This document shows, one piece after another, positions 16,553-23,949 of a stretch of DNA of 64,000 bases; within the stretch, counting starts at the first letter, position 1, and the number at the start of each line of letters is the position of its first letter. The notes under the pieces are model-generated. The model was not told the DNA's origin. It did no database searches and worked only from the letters and a program-made list of their open reading frames with translations. The position numbers and the translations under genes are program-made. Source of the stretch: Microthrixaceae bacterium (GTDB lineage: Bacteria > Actinomycetota > Acidimicrobiia > Acidimicrobiales > DATDAH01); assembly GCA_020637195.1 (NCBI GenBank), contig JACJWK010000013.1:34400-98399 (forward strand). The letters run 5' to 3'.

Positions 16553-19222
16553 TCACCACAGGTCCAGACCGAGACCGTCGTCGACGGCGGGCGGCTCGCT
16601 CTGCTGCAGTCGGTCGAGGCGGGCGGTGACCTGGGCGACGGCGTCGGCGAGGGTGCGCTCGACGACCCGGTCAGGCAGCTCGGCGAGCAGCGCTTCACGC
16701 CCGACCTCAACCGGCTCCCCGTGGGGCTCGGGCAGGATGTCCCGCAGCTCGGACGCTAGGTGCTGCGATCGGTCGCGCGACAACTCACGTTCGGCGTGCT
16801 CCAACAAGAGATCCCGCCCCTCCGGTCGCTGCGCTCGCTGCGCGTTGACGGTGAGGATGCTCCACACGGCTTCGTCGGGAGTCGACAGGTAGAGGCGGTT
16901 CTCGACCCGGCCTCTGCTCAGCGCGGTGTAGGCGGCTTGGCGGTCGAGGTCGCCGTCGCCGCCGAGGGTGAAGATGCGGTCGGCGGTGGCGCCTTGGGTC
17001 TTGTAGTTGGTGCGCGCGTAGCCGTGGTCCAGGAAGCCTTGCTCGAGTCGGTCGGCGGGCATAGTGCGCTCGGCGTCGACCCGTTCGCAGTGGAAGGTCA
17101 CGGTGCGGTGGCGTTCGTTGATGGCGGTGACGGTGCCGAGGTCGCCGTTGAGGATGTCGAGGTCCCAGTGATTGCGGCAGACGGCGAGGACCTGGTCGCC
17201 GACGGCAAACTCCCGGCCCGCCACGCGGATGCGGCGGTCGATTCCTAGCTCGTGGTTGCCGAACCGCCCCGCGGCGTCGAGCAGTGCGCGGGCGCGGTCG
17301 TTGAGGTCGGCGACGTCGGCCCGGCGCGTGGCGATCATGACCTTGTCGTCGCCCGGAGCGGCGAACCAGTCATCGACCAACCTCTGTCGGAGGGCGTCGG
17401 CGTTGTCGGCGGTGATGATGCGGCCGTTGGCCCCGTAGGCGGCGACGGCTTCGGAGACGCGGCCATTGCGGAGGTCGTTGAGCGCGCCGATCTCCCACTC
17501 GTGGATCTGGCGGCGGTTCTCGACCAGCATCGTCGGCGGCGCGTGCAGCGACATGGCCCGGAACGAACCCCCGGCGTCGATCTCGGGCAGCTGCGCGGTG
17601 TCACCAGCCAACACCAACTTGGCCCCGGCCTCGGTCGTGTAGCTCGACAACCGATCGAGGGTTCTCGTCCCGACCATGCCGCTCTCGTCGATCACGACCA
17701 CGCAGCCGGCGTCGAGGACCAGGCGGCCTTCGTCGAGTTGGTTGAGCAGCCGGGTGATGGTCATCGACGGGATTCCCGACCCGGCCGACAGCTCGGCGGC
17801 CGCGCGAGCGGAGAGGGCCGCGCCGAACACCGAGTAGCCCGATGCTTCCCAGCCTTCCCGGGCGGCGTCGAAGGTGAAGGTCTTGCCGGTCCCCGCCGCG
17901 CCGACGGCGACGTCGATGCCGGCACCCGACAGGGTGAGGTGTCGGACCATGGCGGCCTGCTCGTCGCTGATGGACGGGCGGGCGGCGATCGCTGCTTCGA
18001 CCTTGTCGGGTTGTGCGATGGCGGCTCCGGCGTCGCGTTGGGCGCGGGCGCGCTCGACGACGCGGTTCTCGGTCACCAACAGCTCGATGGTCGTCCAGCG
18101 GGGTTCGCCGGCGACGTCGCCGACCTCGATGACGCGGTGCTCGGCGATGAACCCGTCGGCGAGGTCCTCGATGGCGGTCACGTCGGCGCCGTCTCCCATC
18201 CGCTCGGCGACCGCCCTCACCACGTCCCGTCGCCCGAACGTCGAGGCGTGCTCGGTCACCCCGGTGGGCGAGGCGAGGTCGTCGAACAGGACGCCGACCG
18301 ACCACAGCTGCGGCTCGCGGGTCACGCCCCGCTCCAGGAGCTCGGCGACCTGGATGGGACCGAACCCGACCTCGTCAGCGCGCTGCGCCCAGTCGGCCCG
18401 GAGCGCGTTGGCGTCGACGTCGTAGACCTTGGCCTTGCGGGTGTCGAGCGCGGCGATCTGGGCGGCCTTGGCCGAGTGCTCGGCGCGGGCTTCCATCGCG
18501 TCGAGGATCTCGGCCCGCCGCGTCGAGAACTCGTCGATCACGTGGCGGGAGATGCCGGCGACATCGGCGTAGCCGTTGGTCACCGGTTGCCACTCGACGC
18601 CCAACCGGCGGGTCAGCTCGGCGCGCAGCTGGGCTTGGTAGAGGAACCCGGCGGTCTTGGCGTGGTGGAACATCGGCGGTGAGTGCAGCGCCCCCCAGCG
18701 GCCGTCGGGCATCCGGGTCATGTTCGCGATGAGCACGTGGGTGTGCAGCGTCGGATCCCCCGCACGCGACGTCTGGTGGCGGAACCCCGCGGCCACGAAC
18801 CCGTCGCCGGGCACCTGGTGCTGGACCCCATCGGTCCGGCGGCGCGACAGGCACACCTGGCGCTCGAGGTAGCCGACCGCCGCGTCGACCGCGGCCTCGT
18901 GCGCGGCGACCACCTCACCGGTCACCGTGCCGGCCTCACCCAGGCCGTAGAGGATGCTGATCGACTTGGGCGCCCGGAACGTGAAGTCCAGGCCGGGCAG
19001 CTTCGCCCGCGTCAGCCGCTCGTCGCTGCCGGGTGCGCGGCCCTCCAGCACCGCGGTGAGGTCGGCCTCGTCGACCATGCCGGCGAGGCCCAACAGCTCG
19101 GCTCCAGTGCCCAGCCATCGGCCCGGCGCTTCACCCCGGCCGGTGTAGTAGTCCTCCACGCCACTGGCGATCGACAGGTAGTAGGTCTGCTGGTCGGCGG
19201 CCATCAACCCGATGTTCAACAT
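16553..19222 (-). CDS. MobF-family relaxase/helicase (TrwC/TraI-like)
   Basis: Nicks the transfer origin and unwinds DNA for conjugative mobilization. The relaxase domain opens MLNIGLMAADQQTYYLSIAS with the catalytic tyrosines, then VEDYYTGRGEAPGRW. The metal-binding histidine cluster is in HQTSRAGDPTLHTHVLIANM. A RecD-like helicase follows, with Walker A GAAGTGKTF (about residue 440), Walker B VVVIDESGM, and a C-terminal TNYKTQGATADRIF. About 890 aa, complete. ATG 19222 matches the family's usual MLxIG start and has GAGG upstream. A GTG at 19243 overlaps an upstream stop as GTGA. No coupling protein or pilus genes are nearby. Confidence 0.92.
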   Translation of the reverse strand: MLNIGLMAADQQTYYLSIASGVEDYYTGRGEAPGRWLGTGAELLGLAGMVDEADLTAVLEGRAPGSDERLTRAKLPGLDFTFRAPKSISILYGLGEAGTVTGEVVAAHEAAVDAAVGYLERQVCLSRRRTDGVQHQVPGDGFVAAGFRHQTSRAGDPTLHTHVLIANMTRMPDGRWGALHSPPMFHHAKTAGFLYQAQLRAELTRRLGVEWQPVTNGYADVAGISRHVIDEFSTRRAEILDAMEARAEHSAKAAQIAALDTRKAKVYDVDANALRADWAQRADEVGFGPIQVAELLERGVTREPQLWSVGVLFDDLASPTGVTEHASTFGRRDVVRAVAERMGDGADVTAIEDLADGFIAEHRVIEVGDVAGEPRWTTIELLVTENRVVERARAQRDAGAAIAQPDKVEAAIAARPSISDEQAAMVRHLTLSGAGIDVAVGAAGTGKTFTFDAAREGWEASGYSVFGAALSARAAAELSAGSGIPSMTITRLLNQLDEGRLVLDAGCVVVIDESGMVGTRTLDRLSSYTTEAGAKLVLAGDTAQLPEIDAGGSFRAMSLHAPPTMLVENRRQIHEWEIGALNDLRNGRVSEAVAAYGANGRIITADNADALRQRLVDDWFAAPGDDKVMIATRRADVADLNDRARALLDAAGRFGNHELGIDRRIRVAGREFAVGDQVLAVCRNHWDLDILNGDLGTVTAINERHRTVTFHCERVDAERTMPADRLEQGFLDHGYARTNYKTQGATADRIFTLGGDGDLDRQAAYTALSRGRVENRLYLSTPDEAVWSILTVNAQRAQRPEGRDLLLEHAERELSRDRSQHLASELRDILPEPHGEPVEVGREALLAELPDRVVERTLADAVAQVTARLDRLQQSEPPAVDDGLGLDLW

Positions 19223-19390
19223 GCGCACGCACCTCAACTTCACGTCCCCACCCCCCGAGGCCGCTCGGTCACCCCGATCTCGCGAAGAAATCCGAGAAAC
19301 CCGGTGAGGTCACTCGCCGAGTCGCCGCCCAGGTCACAACTCGGGTCACTCAAACGGGACCCGAGGGAGTGACTTCGTCGCGCATCGGAG

Positions 19391-19430
19391 TCCCGGTTCT
19401 GGTCCCGGGATCGGTCCCGGGATCGGTCCC
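19391..19430 (-). repeat. Array 1 of 12-bp-phased TCCC/GGGA repeats
   Basis: TCCC begins at 19391, 19403, 19415 and 19427, exactly 12 bp apart. On the minus strand the unit reads GGGACCGATCCC. Confidence 0.75.
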
Positions 19431-19616
19431 ACGTCCCTGTTGTCGCACCCGGCCATCCCGCTGGCTGTCCTGCCGGGTGTGCCGCTGGCGTGGCTTCCCC
19501 GTGCCCAACCTGGCCGGAGGCCGCCGGGGTGGAAGCCCACCTGAGCGAAGCGAAGGCGCGAGCATCGCTGCGAGCTGCGAGCTGCGGACGGGACGGCACG
19601 AGGCGGCACGACCGGC

Positions 19617-19680
19617 TCCCGGTCGCGTTCCCGGTTGGTGTCCCGCTGGGTGTCCCGCTGGGTGTCCCGCTGGGTGTCCC
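19617..19680 (-). repeat. Array 2 of 12-bp-phased repeats
   Basis: TCCC begins at 19617, 19629, 19641, 19653, 19665 and 19677, six copies at an exact 12-bp period. The central units are identical (minus strand GGGACACCCAGC). Confidence 0.85.
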
Positions 19681-19825
19681 GCTCGACCGCGAGCCAGTCT
19701 GTGACCCTATGCAGGTGTCAAGAGGGGATCGCGTGGCGTGAGCTTTTCGGGGGACGCTCGGATGGAGCGCGTCGGTGGTCGCTGTGATGCGCTCATCGGG
19801 TGCGCGGGCTTCGAGTGGATGATGC

Positions 19826-20068
19826 TCAGCGGCGGTCGTGGAAGAGGCCGGTCTCGATGGCGTGCTGCAGGAGCGTCGCCGCGGGTTCCCAGGCCGCGTC
19901 GTCGGCGGCACGCTGGTGGCATCGGCGCTGGGCGTCGACCACAGCGGCCTTGCGGCCATCGATCGTGAAAGTCGCCAGCTCGCGCAGCAGGTCCTCGAGG
20001 TGGTCGCCTCGCTCAGCCACGTCGTAGGCGATCCGGCACGCGTCCTCGATCGGGCACTCCTCGTCCAA
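19826..20068 (-). CDS. Small hypothetical protein of the mobile element
   Basis: About 81 aa, helical and acidic (DACRIAYDVAERGDHLEDLL, AVVDAQRRCHQRAADDAAWE), with two cysteines and no membrane segment. The TTG at 20068 is preferred because GGGGAG lies 6 nt upstream; a TTG two codons earlier is too close to it. It lies upstream of the relaxase gene in the same direction, within the repeat-rich zone, so it could be a relaxosome accessory protein, but this rests on position only. Family not recognised. Confidence 0.5.
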   Translation of the reverse strand: MDEECPIEDACRIAYDVAERGDHLEDLLRELATFTIDGRKAAVVDAQRRCHQRAADDAAWEPAATLLQHAIETGLFHDRR

Positions 20069-20245
20069 CGACAACTCCCCGAGTGGCCGCCCAACCCCCT
20101 GAGGTCCGCAGGGTAGGCGTGGCGACCCGGGACCAGCGGTCGGGCCGCAGCGAGCGGGACCGGCGGGTCGGGCACCGCGGCTGTGACGCCTGCGGCGTCG
20201 ACCGGGACGGGGCCGGGATGCTCCTGGCGCCGGGACCGGGACTCG

Positions 20246-20302
20246 TCCCGGTCCCGATTGCGTTCCCGGATGGATTCCCGGTTCGGTCCCGGTTTCGGTC
20301 CC
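20246..20302 (-). repeat. Array 3 of 12-bp-phased repeats
   Basis: TCCC begins at 20246, 20252, 20264, 20276, 20287 and 20299 (spacings 6, 12, 12, 11, 12). The single 11-bp step shifts the reading frame, which argues against a coded repeat protein. Confidence 0.7.
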
Positions 20303-20393
20303 AACCCCAGGTCACGGCGCTGCGCGCGGTCCCACCGGGCGCCTGTGGCGTACCCGGTGTCCTGGTCGAGGAATCCGCGGATTTCTTCGAACC

Positions 20394-20421
20394 GGGAACT
20401 TGAACGGGACCGCCACCGGGA
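20394..20421 (+). repeat. Array 4 of 12-bp-phased repeats, opposite orientation
   Basis: GGGA begins at 20394, 20406 and 20418 on the plus strand, the same 12-bp period as arrays 1-3 but inverted, facing array 3 across about 90 bp. Confidence 0.6.
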
Positions 20422-20648
20422 GTCCCGTTCGCGATGGTCGACATCGTGAGTTGCCCATCCCGCCGACCGGGACACCACCATGCCCATGCGTCGGCGCCTG
20501 CCGACGCGCAGGGCGTACCCCAGGTCGTAGGTCGAGTCACAAGTCGGGTCACTCACCGCGACCGCTGCCCGAGATATCTGGCCCTGATGCCGCGCAGGGC
20601 GTACCTCGGGTCGTATGTCAGGTCGTACCGATCGCCAGGGTGCCCGTC

Positions 20649-20894
20649 GTGACCCACCCGACGGACCGGACCTCGGCCACCTCACCGCACGCCAGCCCTG
20701 GCGCCAGCGAGGTGGACCAGGCTGTCGTGGCGTGGGTGGTCGCGTCGTGCGAGCGCCAGGGGGTGGCGGTGAAGGTGACCGACGCGGCTGTGGTGGCCCG
20801 CATCGGGGTGCTGCTCGGTGCCTCCGACGCGGGGGATCCCGCGGAGTCCGCTCGCCGCCGGTCTGAGGGCGGCGACGGGATCGCCGCCGCATAG
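20649..20894 (+). CDS. Small hypothetical protein beside the recombinase
   Basis: 81 aa from GTG 20649 (AGGG 8 nt upstream; GTG 20640 is an alternative). A Thr/Ser/Pro-rich start leads to a compact helical segment (EVDQAVVAWVVASCERQGVA then VKVTDAAVVARIGVLLGAS). It ends 6 bp before the convergent recombinase stop. Small proteins of this kind next to serine recombinases in actinobacterial elements may be recombination accessory factors. I do not recognise a named family. Confidence 0.55.
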   Translation: MTHPTDRTSATSPHASPGASEVDQAVVAWVVASCERQGVAVKVTDAAVVARIGVLLGASDAGDPAESARRRSEGGDGIAAA

Positions 20895-20900
20895 CTGCGG

Positions 20901-22301
20901 TCAGAGCCGCCAGACCGGGTCGACACGGTTGGGGTCGAGCTGGCGGGCGCCGGGGACACCGGGAGCTACGACGGCGTGGTCGAGGACGGCGGCGATGATG
21001 GCGTGCTGCCGAGTGAGGTTCAGGTCCCCCCACTGCTGGCGCAGCGCCTTGCCGTTGCCGACCAGCCCGGTGAGGGTGTCGGTGCGGGTCATGCGGGCGA
21101 GGCGCTTCTCGGCGTGGGCGATGCGGTCCTCGATGGGTCGGCGGGCGGCCATCCATTCCCGCACGGCGATCTGGCGCTCCGCGTAGAGCCCGGCGAGCTC
21201 GTCGAGCTGGCCCCGGTCCGCGGCGATGGCGTCGGCCAGCCCGGCGGCTTCTTTGTCGGCGCGATTGCGGCCGGTGAGCGTGTCCGCCAACTCGGGAGTG
21301 TCGAGGCGGTACAGGACCGCCTCGGTGATCAGGTTCTCGAGCGGCTCCGCGACGACGGTGAGCCGCCCGCAGCCGCCGTGGTCGGGACCCGATAGGCATA
21401 CGTAGCGTCTCGTGGTGGCTCGTGCCGCCGAGTACAAGGTGGTGCCGCACCGTCCGCACCGCAGCAGGCCGGACAGCAGGTACCGGCGCGGTGCTCGGCG
21501 GCCGGAGGTCTTGCGGGCCTCCATGCGCGCCAGGATCTTGCCGCGCTCAGCCCGCGTGATTATCGGTTCCCAGACGGCGTCGCCGATCACCTCGCCGCGG
21601 TGTTGGCGGAGTCCGGCGATGCGCGGCGACGCCAACATCGCGTTCAGCGTCGTGGTCCGCCACGGCCCACCCGCCACCGTCCTCACCCCTTCGTCGTCCA
21701 GCCAGGTCGCCAGGGACCGGACCGACTCACCCGCGATGAACCGCTCGGCGAGCGCCCGGATCACCTCCGCCTCGGCCTCGTTGATGGTGATGCGGTCGTT
21801 CTCGTAGCCGAACGGTCGGTGCGAGCCGCCGTGGGGGCGGCCCGCGGCGGCGACTTCGTCGAGCTTGCGGCGCACCCGCCGGCTCTTGGACGCCGACTCG
21901 TTCGCCGCGACCGCGGCCAGCATCCGCAACACCAACAGGCCGTCGCCGTCGCCGACATCGACGGGTCCGCCGGCCACGAACCGAACCGGACACCCGCCCC
22001 CAGAAGTGAGGACCTCGACGAACTGCTCCAGCTCGATCGGCCGGCGGGTCAGCCGGTCGGGGTGGTAGACGATCACCCCGTCACGAGAACCGTCAGCCAG
22101 ATCGGCGAGCATCCGCTCGTAGGCGGGCCGCTGCCTGCCGCCATACGCGGAGATGTCGTTGTCGACGTACTCCTCGGCCACCTTCCATCCCAGGTCGGCG
22201 GCGAGGCGCCGACAGTCGCGGACCTGGCGCTTCACCCCCAGGGCGGTGCCGTCATCCGAGGAGATGCGGGCGTAGACGGCGGCCGCTCGGGGTTCGCGCA
22301 T
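20901..22301 (-). CDS. Large serine recombinase (integrase of the mobile element)
   Basis: 466 aa. The resolvase domain has the nucleophile in YARISSDDG (Ser14 or Ser15) and the Arg-rich YHPDRLTRRP. A recombinase domain follows (FGYENDRITINEAEAEVIRA). A zinc ribbon (SGLLRCGRCGTTLYS with YVCLSGPDHGGCG) and a coiled-coil stretch at about 350-420 complete the large-serine-recombinase plan. These enzymes join short attP and attB sites without host factors. The gene abuts the right end of the element, its start only 20 bp from the 12-bp core. A leaderless promoter is present (see next feature). Confidence 0.95.
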   Translation of the reverse strand: MREPRAAAVYARISSDDGTALGVKRQVRDCRRLAADLGWKVAEEYVDNDISAYGGRQRPAYERMLADLADGSRDGVIVYHPDRLTRRPIELEQFVEVLTSGGGCPVRFVAGGPVDVGDGDGLLVLRMLAAVAANESASKSRRVRRKLDEVAAAGRPHGGSHRPFGYENDRITINEAEAEVIRALAERFIAGESVRSLATWLDDEGVRTVAGGPWRTTTLNAMLASPRIAGLRQHRGEVIGDAVWEPIITRAERGKILARMEARKTSGRRAPRRYLLSGLLRCGRCGTTLYSAARATTRRYVCLSGPDHGGCGRLTVVAEPLENLITEAVLYRLDTPELADTLTGRNRADKEAAGLADAIAADRGQLDELAGLYAERQIAVREWMAARRPIEDRIAHAEKRLARMTRTDTLTGLVGNGKALRQQWGDLNLTRQHAIIAAVLDHAVVAPGVPGARQLDPNRVDPVWRL

Positions 22302-22336
22302 GGGGGCATACTAACGACTACTGGCCAACCTCGACC
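22302..22336 (-). promoter_or_regulatory. Recombinase promoter spanning the attachment junction
   Basis: On the minus strand TAGTAT (22308-22313) is the -10, with 6 nt to the ATG at 22301. Seventeen nt further upstream the integrated form has GGTCGA (22331-22336, partly host DNA), a poor -35. In the circular form the same position would be TTGTGA, from 13569-13574 at the left end, a good -35 at the ideal 17-bp spacing. Confidence 0.6.
22321..22332 (+). repeat. Attachment-site core, right junction (attR)
   Basis: Second copy of CTGGCCAACCTC. Element DNA (ending AACGACTA) lies to the left and the rest of the HNH coding sequence to the right. Confidence 0.85.
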
Positions 22337-22500
22337 CGCTCTGCTCGCACCACCACTACCTCAAAGAACGCGGCTGGCACCTCGCCCCCGGCACCGGCAG
22401 ACGCCCCATGCTGCCCCCCGACACCCCAACCCCGACCACCCGCCACCACGGCGAACCCACCCGGCGACCCACCCCACCGCCACGCCGCCTGACCCGACCC
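22321..22500 (+). pseudogene. DUF222/HNH endonuclease, displaced 3' part
   Basis: Continues the gene cut at 13570: LANLDPLCSHHHYLKERGWH supplies the missing N-x-x-x-L-C-x-x-H-H end of the HNH motif, then a typical low-complexity tail (GRRPMLPPDTP, Thr/Pro/Arg-rich). The frame stays open well past the plausible end, so the stop cannot be fixed and the end given is approximate. Confidence 0.75.
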
Positions 22501-22713
22501 GACGAGCCCGGTCGACACGACCACGCCCCCTCGACCCTCGGCCGCCGCCGTCACCAACCCGAGCCGGGCCGATCAGAGGCGCACCGCGGGCCGCCCGGCC
22601 AGCGCGCTCGGCGGACCGGCAGCGCCCCGCCGATCGTCGGCCGCCGACCCCACCACCGCGCGTTCGGATCCGTCGGTGCCCCGAAGAGGGCCCCCGCCCC
22701 TGAACTCCGCTTT

Positions 22714-22732
22714 ATACCCAGGGGGGTATCAT
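22714..22732 (+). promoter_or_regulatory. CsoR-type operator over a leaderless promoter
   Basis: ATACCC-AGGG-GGGTAT (22714-22729) has the G/C-tract dyad of operators bound by CsoR/RcnR/CstR-type sensors of copper, nickel or persulfide. It overlaps the -10 TATCAT (22727-22732), which is 6 nt from the ATG at 22739. No csoR gene is in this window. Confidence 0.6.
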
Positions 22733-22738
22733 TGATCC

Positions 22739-23119
22739 ATGTCGACGACGCCGACCGACCTCGACCCGACCGACCTCGACCCCACCGACCGCACCGGACC
22801 GCTCGGTGGCGCCGGGTCCGCCGACGTCATCACCGCCGACGTCATTGCCGCCGACGTCCTCACCACCGACGTCGCCCTCGAGCGGCGAGGCCTGTGGTGG
22901 CTGCTGGGCGCCTTCCTGTTCTGCCCGTGCCACCTTCCCCTGACGGTCGGAATGGTCACCGCCGTGCTCGCCGGCACCGGGCTCGGAGCGGTGTTGCGCG
23001 ACCACTCCTGGATCGCGGGGACGGTTATCACCCTGACCTGGCTGGCGGGCACGGCCTACGGCTTCCACCTCATCCGCCAGGCCAAGCGCGCCGGAGGCGC
23101 CTGCCCCACGCGCCCGTAG
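22739..23119 (+). CDS. MerE-like small membrane protein
   Basis: 126 aa. The first 50 residues are a hydrophilic Asp/Thr repeat (TDLDPTDLDPTD, ITADVIAADVLTTDV). Then come two membrane helices with FLFCPCHLPLTVGM, the CPCHLP motif of MerE mercury transporters, and a final Cys near the C-terminus. MerE moves Hg(II)/methylmercury; here a thiol-metal or sulfur role is inferred from the motif and from the CsoR-like operator. It is the first gene of a four-gene operon. The long N-terminal extension is unusual for the family. Confidence 0.65.
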   Translation: MSTTPTDLDPTDLDPTDRTGPLGGAGSADVITADVIAADVLTTDVALERRGLWWLLGAFLFCPCHLPLTVGMVTAVLAGTGLGAVLRDHSWIAGTVITLTWLAGTAYGFHLIRQAKRAGGACPTRP

Positions 23120-23224
23120 CGATCGCACCGAGGCCGGTATCCCTTTCGGCCGCTCATCCGTCTTGGGGGTGACGACGGTGACGGCCGGTCCGGCCCACCG
23201 AACGAGACGACGAAGGAGACGGTC

Positions 23225-23446
23225 ATGAAGTTCGCGAACGAGGCAGGGTGGGACCGCATCGCCCGGGTGGTGCTCGGCGTGGTGCTGCTGGTCGTCGGGT
23301 TCGGCGTGATGGGCGGCACCGGGGGAACGGTCCTCGGCATCGTCGGCCTGATCCCGCTGGTGACCGGCCTCGTGGGCTACTGCCCGCTGTACAGCGTCTT
23401 CCGGTTCCGCACCAACGAGCGCCGCGGCGAGCCCTCCCAGGCATGA
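23225..23446 (+). CDS. DUF2892 (YgaP-like) inner membrane protein
   Basis: 73 aa with the DUF2892 signature: N-terminal NEAGWDRIARVVLGVVLL, two short membrane helices and GLVGYCPLYSVF near the end. AAGGAG upstream of the ATG is a strong ribosome-binding site. The stop overlaps the next start (ATGA). DUF2892 domains accompany rhodanese and persulfide-handling proteins, which supports a sulfur/thiol theme for the operon. Confidence 0.85.
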   Translation: MKFANEAGWDRIARVVLGVVLLVVGFGVMGGTGGTVLGIVGLIPLVTGLVGYCPLYSVFRFRTNERRGEPSQA

Positions 23447-23949
23447 CCGACGAGCGGCCGGCACCCCGGGGCGACGACCCCCGGGTGCTGGCCTTCGTCG
23501 CGCCGTGGTGCGGCCCGTGCCGCCGGCTCGAGCCGACGCTGGCCGAGGTCGCCGCCGAGCACGACGGCGTCCGACTGGTCCTGCTCCGCGTCGACGAGCA
23601 CCCCGACGAGGTGGCCCGGCTGGGCGTGCGGGCCACGCCCACCACCGTGGCCGTGCACGGCGACGACGAGGTGGCGCGCGTGGTCGGCGCCATGAGTCGG
23701 GCCGAGGTCGAGCGCCTGTTCGAGGCCGCCGCCACCCGCGTCCGCGGGATCGCCCCGACCGCGACCGGTCGCACCGACCTCGTTCTTCGCCTCGGCGTGG
23801 CCGCCGTGCTCGCCGTTGCCGGGATCGCACTCGACCAGTCGGTGCTGCTCGGCGCCGCCGCGCTCGTGGGCCTGGTCACCGCGGTGGTCGCGCTCCCCCG
23901 CCGGCGGCCCGCCACCCCCGCCCGGGCGATGCGAAGCTCGCGCCCGTGA
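23443..23949 (+). CDS. Thioredoxin-domain protein with C-terminal membrane segment
   Basis: 168 aa. The thioredoxin fold has an intact redox site (FVAPWCGPCRRLEP) and the cis-Pro loop (GVRATPTTVAV). After residue about 105 come two hydrophobic helices (RLGVAAVLAVAGIALD, LLGAAALVGLVTAVVAL) resembling a DUF2892-type membrane pair. It is therefore probably membrane-anchored with the redox domain in the cytoplasm. It overlaps both neighbours by 4 bp (ATGA before, GTGA after), so translation is tightly coupled. Confidence 0.85.
   Translation: MTDERPAPRGDDPRVLAFVAPWCGPCRRLEPTLAEVAAEHDGVRLVLLRVDEHPDEVARLGVRATPTTVAVHGDDEVARVVGAMSRAEVERLFEAAATRVRGIAPTATGRTDLVLRLGVAAVLAVAGIALDQSVLLGAAALVGLVTAVVALPRRRPATPARAMRSSRP

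Larger units (their letters stand above)
19283..20555. repeat. Repeat-rich control zone: inverted CGAAGAAATCCG and direct 20-bp motifs
   Basis: CGAAGAAATCCG at 19283-19294 recurs inverted at 20378-20389. A 20-bp direct motif, GTCACAACTCGGGTCACTCA (19333-19352) and GTCACAAGTCGGGTCACTCA (20536-20555), differs at one base. Its core TCACAAGTCGGG is also found at the left end of the element (13569-13580). Between these lie four arrays of TCCC/GGGA at 12-bp spacing. Except for one small gene (19826-20068) I see no convincing coding sequence here. Position beside the relaxase suggests oriT or a replication origin. Confidence 0.6.
13559..22332. mobile_element. 8.76-kb integrative mobilizable element inserted in a DUF222/HNH gene
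   Basis: Bounded by two copies of a 12-bp core that, when joined, restore the HNH motif in frame. From left to right it carries a BNR-type lipoprotein gene (leftward), a micro-ORF and TetR gene (rightward), an IS30 remnant, a MobF relaxase (leftward), a repeat-rich noncoding zone with one small gene, a small rightward gene and a large serine recombinase (leftward) against the right end. There is no type IV secretion, FtsK/TraB or replication gene, so it would depend on a helper for conjugation. The recombinase at one end and the target-gene restoration are the main evidence. Confidence 0.85.

Noticed and set aside
19617..19680. CRISPR array
   Set aside because: The unit is 12 bp without spacers; no cas genes are present.
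19240..21459. A 739-codon leftward frame ending in a GTGA overlap with the relaxase gene
   Set aside because: Its product is low complexity and crosses the repeat arrays, a small gene on another frame and the recombinase gene. The overlap is suggestive, but only the last 40 or so residues look protein-like.
16553..22301. Full integrative conjugative element
   Set aside because: No type IV secretion, coupling protein or FtsK-type translocase was found, so a mobilizable element is the better description.
22501..22713. Continuation of the HNH gene frame up to and beyond the MerE-like gene
   Set aside because: The frame stays open only through lack of stops; sequence after about 22500 is Arg/Pro low complexity and runs into a promoter.
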